Part shown: positions 58,742 through 64,000 of the stretch, piece after piece
How positions within the stretch are numbered: the first letter of the stretch is position 1
Layout: every line of letters starts with the position of its first letter
Assembly (NCBI RefSeq): GCF_002288925.2
Contig: NW_022098076.1
Coordinates: 74,026,145 to 74,090,144 of the forward strand
Source of the DNA: Delphinapterus leucas
Lineage: Eukaryota; Chordata; Mammalia; Artiodactyla; Monodontidae
Direction: 5' to 3'
DNA length: 64,000 nucleotides
Notes under the pieces: model-generated
Seen by the model: the letters and a program-made list of their open reading frames with translations, nothing else
What the model was told of the DNA's origin: nothing
Databases searched by the model: none
Made by a program: the position numbers and the translations under genes

Positions 58742-58965
58742 ACAATAACAACTCATACATTGAGCATATACTATGTGCAAGCACTGTGACAACTGCTTCG
58801 CACGTGAATGCCTATTGAATCCTCTCAACCACTAACTGTACTAGAACATGGACCTCATTGTACGGATGAGAGAATTAAGATCCAGAGAGGCTAAGTAACA
58901 TGTTCATGATTAAGTTTATACAGCTACTAAGTGGTTAAGGCAGGATTTAAACAAGCTTTGGGATT
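58742..58965 (-). mobile_element. MIR SINE, reverse
   Basis: 'gagcatatactatgtgcaag', 'ccagagaggctaagtaacat' and 'cagctactaagtggttaagg' follow reverse MIR nearly full length. Confidence 0.8.
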
Positions 58966-59844
58966 TCTGAATACACTTTACTTGTAAGGGGGTGCCCTAA
59001 CCCGTCCCATTGTCCCTGACAGGGTCACTTGGATTGTTCCATTTGACCCCAAAATATATATACGGAAGCTCCTCCCCAGGAGTGGCCAGGGGCCCTTTAG
59101 CTTTACAAGTGTTCAGAGCATCACAGGGAGGTATCCTCTGAGGGTCCCAGATGATATGGTTTGAGGCAGAACCATTTGTTCTAGCCATTCAGCCATTAGC
59201 TGGATGGTCAATGAGAAAGCGCTCTTGTGCAGGCCTGCAAAGTTCTCTCGCGTTGAAGACTGGAAGGTCAGCTGGGGAGATCTCAGGTTTAGAGCATCTC
59301 TCAGGCGCTCAAACCATGCCCCTCAGTCCAAGGGCACTAACCTGGAAGCAGACTCACTTTTGGACAACTCTCTAGAATTAGGCCTCAGGCTTTATTTAGG
59401 CAAAAGGCTTCTCTCATCCAGGGCCTTCCCTGTTGGTATGGGGGGGGGTCTCCTCTCATATGCCCTCTAATCCCTGATGGGATGTTTTGTTGGGAAGAGA
59501 TTAGGATCCTATTAGCCTAGAGCCAAAGCATTAGCAATCCTGCATATCTCCAACCTAGAATAGAAGGAGACCTTAGTGTTGAGAAACAGAGGGTCCTCTT
59601 TCCCCTCCCTGGATGGGAAGAGAAACACTTTCATTCCCAAGGAAAGTGAGGGTGCTAGGAGGCAAGAAAAGAAAGAAAGAAGGATTCATGTTAAAAGCAT
59701 AATCATTGCCTATGCTACCTCTCAGATACCCTGACATTAAACTGATGTAAGATGAGAACCAAACCCCATCTACCTAAAATCTGCATGCATCTCTGTGCTC
59801 TCGTAGCCCACCTGGCTGCCTCCATCACAGCACGTACCACAGGG
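58966..59844. other. Gene-free spacer
   Basis: No supported gene. Includes a nine-G run at about 59440-59448. Confidence 0.5.
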
Positions 59845-59932
59845 CACTGTGTGGGCCTGTCTCCCACTAGACTGCACGGGGACTGGAGCAAAGGAGACAC
59901 TCAGTAAATGCTGCAGAGCAAATGAATGAAAG
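59845..59932 (+). mobile_element. L2 LINE 3' end
   Basis: 'cctgtctcccactagactgc', then 'actcagtaaatgctgcagag' and 'caaatgaatgaa', is a short L2 end. Confidence 0.65.
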
Positions 59933-60057
59933 TGCAAATGTACAAGATATCAAAATGGAAGAGCAGAAGAATTTCACTTAAATTTCTGACCTTGAGTCGT
60001 TCCTTTCATTGCTGAGCTACACTTCAGCTGGAGTCCACGCCTTCCATATGAACATTT

Positions 60058-60200
60058 AATCATTCATCCATCCATCCATCCACCCATCTATCCATCCATC
60101 CATATTGAATGAAATTTCTGAGCTGCAAGCCACTATGTTAGGCACTAGGGAAACTAAGGGCAAGCAAAACATGACATGCTGAGGTTACAGTAGCAAGCTC
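60058..60200 (-). mobile_element. L2 LINE 3' end, reverse, with (ATCC)n
   Basis: The L2 terminal 'attcatt' repeat has expanded into (ATCC)n at about 60062-60103. 'agccactatgttaggcacta' continues as antisense L2. Confidence 0.65.
60062..60103. repeat. (ATCC)n microsatellite
   Basis: About ten tetranucleotide units with two interruptions. Confidence 0.92.
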
Positions 60201-62794
60201 TCCCCTCTATTTTTCACTAAGTCAAAAGAGAAAAAAAGAACAAAATACAAGAAGAAGCTAAATAATGTATTTAACTGCCAGAGGGAGGGCCGGTGATACA
60301 CTCAAGGGAGAAAGAAATGTCTTTCAAAGGTGATTAGAAAAGAGGGGTATTGACAACACACAAAAAAAGCCCAAGGAAAGACATTCTAGAAGGTATAGAG
60401 GTATCCAATAGTCCCTTAGCAGTGAGAAAACCCAAGTCTGCCAACTCATTCTCATAAGGCTAAGGGCAAAAAGAAAGGGGGCCTGGCTTGCCTGCTGACT
60501 CTCTGAAGAAGTCCAGCTGTTCTCTGGACGACAGAACACCTGCCTCAGGAGCAGGGCCGAGACTTGCAGACCAATTAATAAAACACGTACAGTCAGAGAA
60601 TAAATACAAAGCTCAAGAATGCCTTGCTGTATACTTTGTGGTCAGGGGAGCACTGCTGCTCTTCTAATAGAAAGCTATTATCCGGAGCTGCTGACTCATG
60701 TTCCAAAACACCACTAAAGTCACCCATTTTGTAAGGCTCTTCTTAGAGGCTATCTGTCCTTCTTGGGGAAGGCTGATCTGCATTTTCCTGACAGAATATT
60801 CAAAGAGATTCTTTATAGAAGACAGAGACCTGAAAAACAATTGCTTTTATGACGTTCCACTTTCTTTTAAATGAGTTTTGGCTGATCTCTGCACCCACTG
60901 TATACTCCCATTCATCCAAATCGACCTCCCAACTTTCAAGCAAAATTGTTCCTTCAAATCTTCTTAGCTTAACACTTAATTTAAAAGGAATTAATGCCAA
61001 CTGGATGGCCCTAACTATCAGAGAATCGTTTGTACCAAAATTCTCATAGTGAGATTCTAAGTTGGTAGAAAGAACAACAGTGAATGGCATGTAAGACTGA
61101 ACATGTGGAGTATTCCAGAATGTTCTTCTGGTATCTAGGTGTAGTGCTGGTGTGGTGTGGATTTTGATCCTTAAGTCTTAATTAAGCCACCTGTCCGTGA
61201 AAGAGGTTCTGAAAACTCCTCCCAGAGAAAAGAAACGTGGATACCTTGACTGTTTGGTTGACTAACTTTTTCTGGATTAATCGAAGACCCATGTGAAAAG
61301 TAACTGATAATAAGATCTAGTATGCGCCTATAGTAAGGGCTAAATGAATTGAATTTTTGTCCTTCTTGCTTACTTAACAGCCATGTGATTTAAGGTAGGT
61401 CACAAGATCTCCATGAGAAAGTTAGACTACATTAGGATCATTTGGGACACATTTGGAAGGCATCCAAGGATTTAAAAATTGAGGAATTGAACCTAAACTC
61501 TAGATTTCTGACTTAGATTTAAAATTTTAAAACCCTAGACCCAACATTCCCACAGGGTACTAATCAACAAAGGACACACATTCTTAAGTTGGCCGTCCTT
61601 CCCACCACTCCCTGCGGTCTCCGCCGTTCACACTTCCCTCCTTCATGCGACCTTCCTGGTCTCCGTACTCATTTGAATTAAACCTCCTAGTCTATAGCAC
61701 TAAATTCCATGCCAGCGTTGACATTTTAAAACTCTACTGGGTATTTAAAAACACAGTATGTATGACTTAGCAGAAGAAGACATACAAATGTTCGCCAGTA
61801 ACCCAGAAATGTAGTGGAGAAACAGGCCAATATTTAGAGTATAAAAAGGCATTAGTGAGGCATAGATTGCCTAACAACTTAGTAACTCAGCCTAGAACTG
61901 CCCAGAACACATTTGTTCAAGTTCATAACAATGTTTCCCTGAAGATTTCCCTTCTTTTTTAATTTTCAGCGTTGAGGAGGCATATTTTGTTTGACTACTA
62001 TTCTGTTATAAAACTTAACATTCCTGAGATAAAACTGAATATATAGAAGGTGGGGGGAAGCTACGGATTTATATTATATGAATCTTTAACTGGTATGAAC
62101 TGGAGGCAGCCAGCTCTAGTTCAATGGCTTTAAAACGAACGTATTGGATGTAAAGTGAGGGAAATGAGGCAAGTTAGGGGGAGACAGTGCTCAGAGTCAC
62201 AGGCAAAGTATGGCTGAGTCTCCAAAGACACTGAGCCTATGCCAAAACCAAACCAAAACCCAAACTGATTCTAATTTAAAGGGGTAATACTTTCCCTATC
62301 CGTTCCTCTCTTTCACCTTATTTCCTCCATATTAAGTTTCTGTTGCAGCCCTTATTGAGGAATGTATCCATCAGCATACATTAGTATATATTGTGCATAT
62401 ATGATATATACACACTATATAGTATGTAAACATATATATGTATAGATATATACTATATATACTCTCTTATGCACAGAATGCATTTAAAAGTGTATCTTTT
62501 TCCTATGCTACTGTGGCAGGCTCTGTAATTTAGCCATCCAATATCCATTCCCTCCACTCCTCCTTGCTAATAGTACCTCTGTTTTTTGTTTTCTTTTTGG
62601 CATACCTTCCCCCAGAAACAGGTCACCTTTAATCAAAAGTGTTTCTTACTTTTCCAACTTCCCTTGCAGATAGGGGTGACTAGTAAGTTATGCAGGGAAG
62701 GCTACTGGGAACCTTCTGAGAAATTTTTTATTTTTTTACTCAGGGACAGACGTGCTTGGCACTACCTTTTCTCCTGGTTCTGGACATCCACGGC
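60201..62794. other. Long gene-free stretch with TA-rich patch
   Basis: No gene or named repeat. Imperfect (TA)n/(CATA)n at about 62375-62463. Frames at 60800-61090 and 62586-62861 are unrecognised. Confidence 0.5.
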
Positions 62795-63330
62795 TGGCTA
62801 TCAAACCACCCCAAACTTAGTGGTAGAAAACAACAGCCACTTTATTTTGCTCACAAATTAATTCTGTGGGTTAGGAATTTATACAGGGTGTGGTGTAGAT
62901 AGCTTATCTTTCCTCCATGAAGTCTGGATTCTCATCTGAGGATGCTTCAAAGGGCTAGGGGCTGGAATCATCTGGAGGCTTCTTCACTTCCATCTCTGCC
63001 TCCTGACTGGGATGACTCAAAGGCTGGGCTCAGTTGGGATTGTTGACCAAAGCACCTACAATGAGCTTTCCATGTAGATTGGGCTTCTCACAGTATGGAA
63101 TCTGAATTTGGAAAAGGAGAATGCCAAGAGGAAGAGTGCCAAAAGGAGCATCCAGAGAGTAAGTGTTCCAAGAGAACTGACAGAAGGTGCATGGCACTTT
63201 ACGATCCACCCTCAAAAGTCACATAATGTCACTTCTACCTTCCTCTAATGGTTGAAGCAGTCACAAACCCACTCAGAGTCGGGGGAGGGAGCATAGACCC
63301 CGCATCTCAATGGGAGATATGTCAAGGAAT
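62795..63330 (-). mobile_element. MLT1-type LTR, reverse orientation
   Basis: 'ggctatcaaaccaccccaaa' with 'cttagtggtagaaaacaac', 'tctgtgggttaggaatttat', 'gggattgttgaccaaagcac' and 'agtcacataatgtcacttct' are the reverse complement of an MLT1 consensus. Diverged, with ends imprecise. Confidence 0.7.
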
Positions 63331-64000
63331 TAGAGGATATATTTTAAAACCATTATACTCATCAACTTTCTCTTTGGAATAAATGACTTCATGCCTGGAA
63401 CTGCAGCAGCCATCTTGCAACTATGAGGGAAAAGCCAAGAAAATCACAGAGACACACTCCCTGGAATGTTGACCTAACAATCCAATCAGAAAATTGTTAC
63501 CTCCAGACTTTTGATAATATAAGAAAAATTAACTCCTATTTGTTTAAGCCATTTTTAGATTCTTTACGTTACTTGCAGGCAAAAGCATTTCTAACCAATA
63601 TACTACCTCTCCCAGAGACAGACTCAATGGTATTAATACTTCTGGATTTAGAGTAAGAGTAGGTATACAGTTAAGAAAGCTATATGGAGTTGTTTTGATC
63701 TTTCATTATTATTTTTAAGTTTTCATCTGCTCTGGCTAAGCCTCAGAGAATTTCAGAGTGAAGCATATTTGTAACTAGTTGACAAATTTTGTGTATAAAA
63801 CTGACATTTAAAAAAAATGCATTACCCTTAAAAATGGTGGAGCACTTAATGACTGCAAAGCATTATATGGTCTTCAGCCCTACAATTGGAAAAGGTGATT
63901 TACACTTTTATTCCCATTCAGGGTCAACCCTCCACAGAGTAGGAAATGAAGCCGTTAGTCTCTTCCAGAAGTTATACCCATAGAAAACAAAGCTTGGAAG
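63331..64000. other. Gene-free spacer to the window end
   Basis: No supported feature. The frame at 63423-63656 (77 codons) and the one at 63789-63983 show no recognisable motif. Confidence 0.5.

Noticed and set aside
1..64000. Possible CRISPR array, tRNA gene, operon or prophage
   Set aside because: The sequence is mammalian. Regularly spaced short repeats are absent, tRNA-like text occurs only as SINE heads, and no bacterial gene signals exist.

Overview
The window reads as intergenic or deep intronic DNA from a mammal, almost certainly a cetacean (whale or dolphin) or a close relative. The evidence is the interspersed repeats. There are many tRNA-derived CHR-type SINEs (head 'ggcttccctggtggcgcagtgg' in its several diverged forms, body 'gatcccacatgccgcggagc'). 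There are several young 5'-truncated L1 copies ending in 'agcaattatactccaataaa'. I saw no BovB or Bov-A element, which argues against a ruminant. The older layer (MIR, L2, MER5/MER2-type DNA transposons, MaLR and ERVL LTRs, ancient L1M) is shared by placental mammals. Family names are from memory of consensus sequences, not from a database run.

No protein-coding gene is convincingly supported. Open frames are short and mostly lie inside SINEs, L1 remnants or a tandem repeat. The most protein-like frame is on the minus strand at 38055-38366, and it could be a lone terminal exon or a pseudogene fragment. Two stretches look like retrocopies of cellular transcripts: a GC-rich piece at 12805-13094 (plus strand) and a 3'-UTR-like piece at 33684-34007 (minus strand). 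No tRNA, rRNA, snRNA, CRISPR array or riboswitch was seen.

Layout. 1-324: SINE with a perfect target duplication. 4085-5150: ancient L1 carrying a nested L1 tail and a nested MER2 element. 5290-6600: MIR and two MLT1-type LTRs. 6880-8420: L1 with an inverted 5' half (twin priming). 9058-10240: L2 fragments. 11960-15865: probable old L1 carrying a retrocopy and two younger L1 tails. 16995-18751: a local duplication whose second copy was later split by a SINE. 19613-19955: mosaic AT-rich minisatellite. 21038-24770: DNA transposons, SINE, MLT1, MLT2, MIR. 28019-32760: MST-type LTR, SINE, MER5A and two long opposed L2 elements. 33684-34360: head-to-head retrocopy and L1. 37104-39610: L1, candidate exon, LTR, L1M. 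42890-51942: MIRs, SINEs, L2. 53005-57754: dense SINE, L1 and LTR cluster. 58742-63330: MIR, L2, microsatellites, MLT1.

I did not find a new biological system. The most informative content is insertion history: many elements keep clear target-site duplications (perfect, or with one or two mismatches), and nesting gives relative ages.
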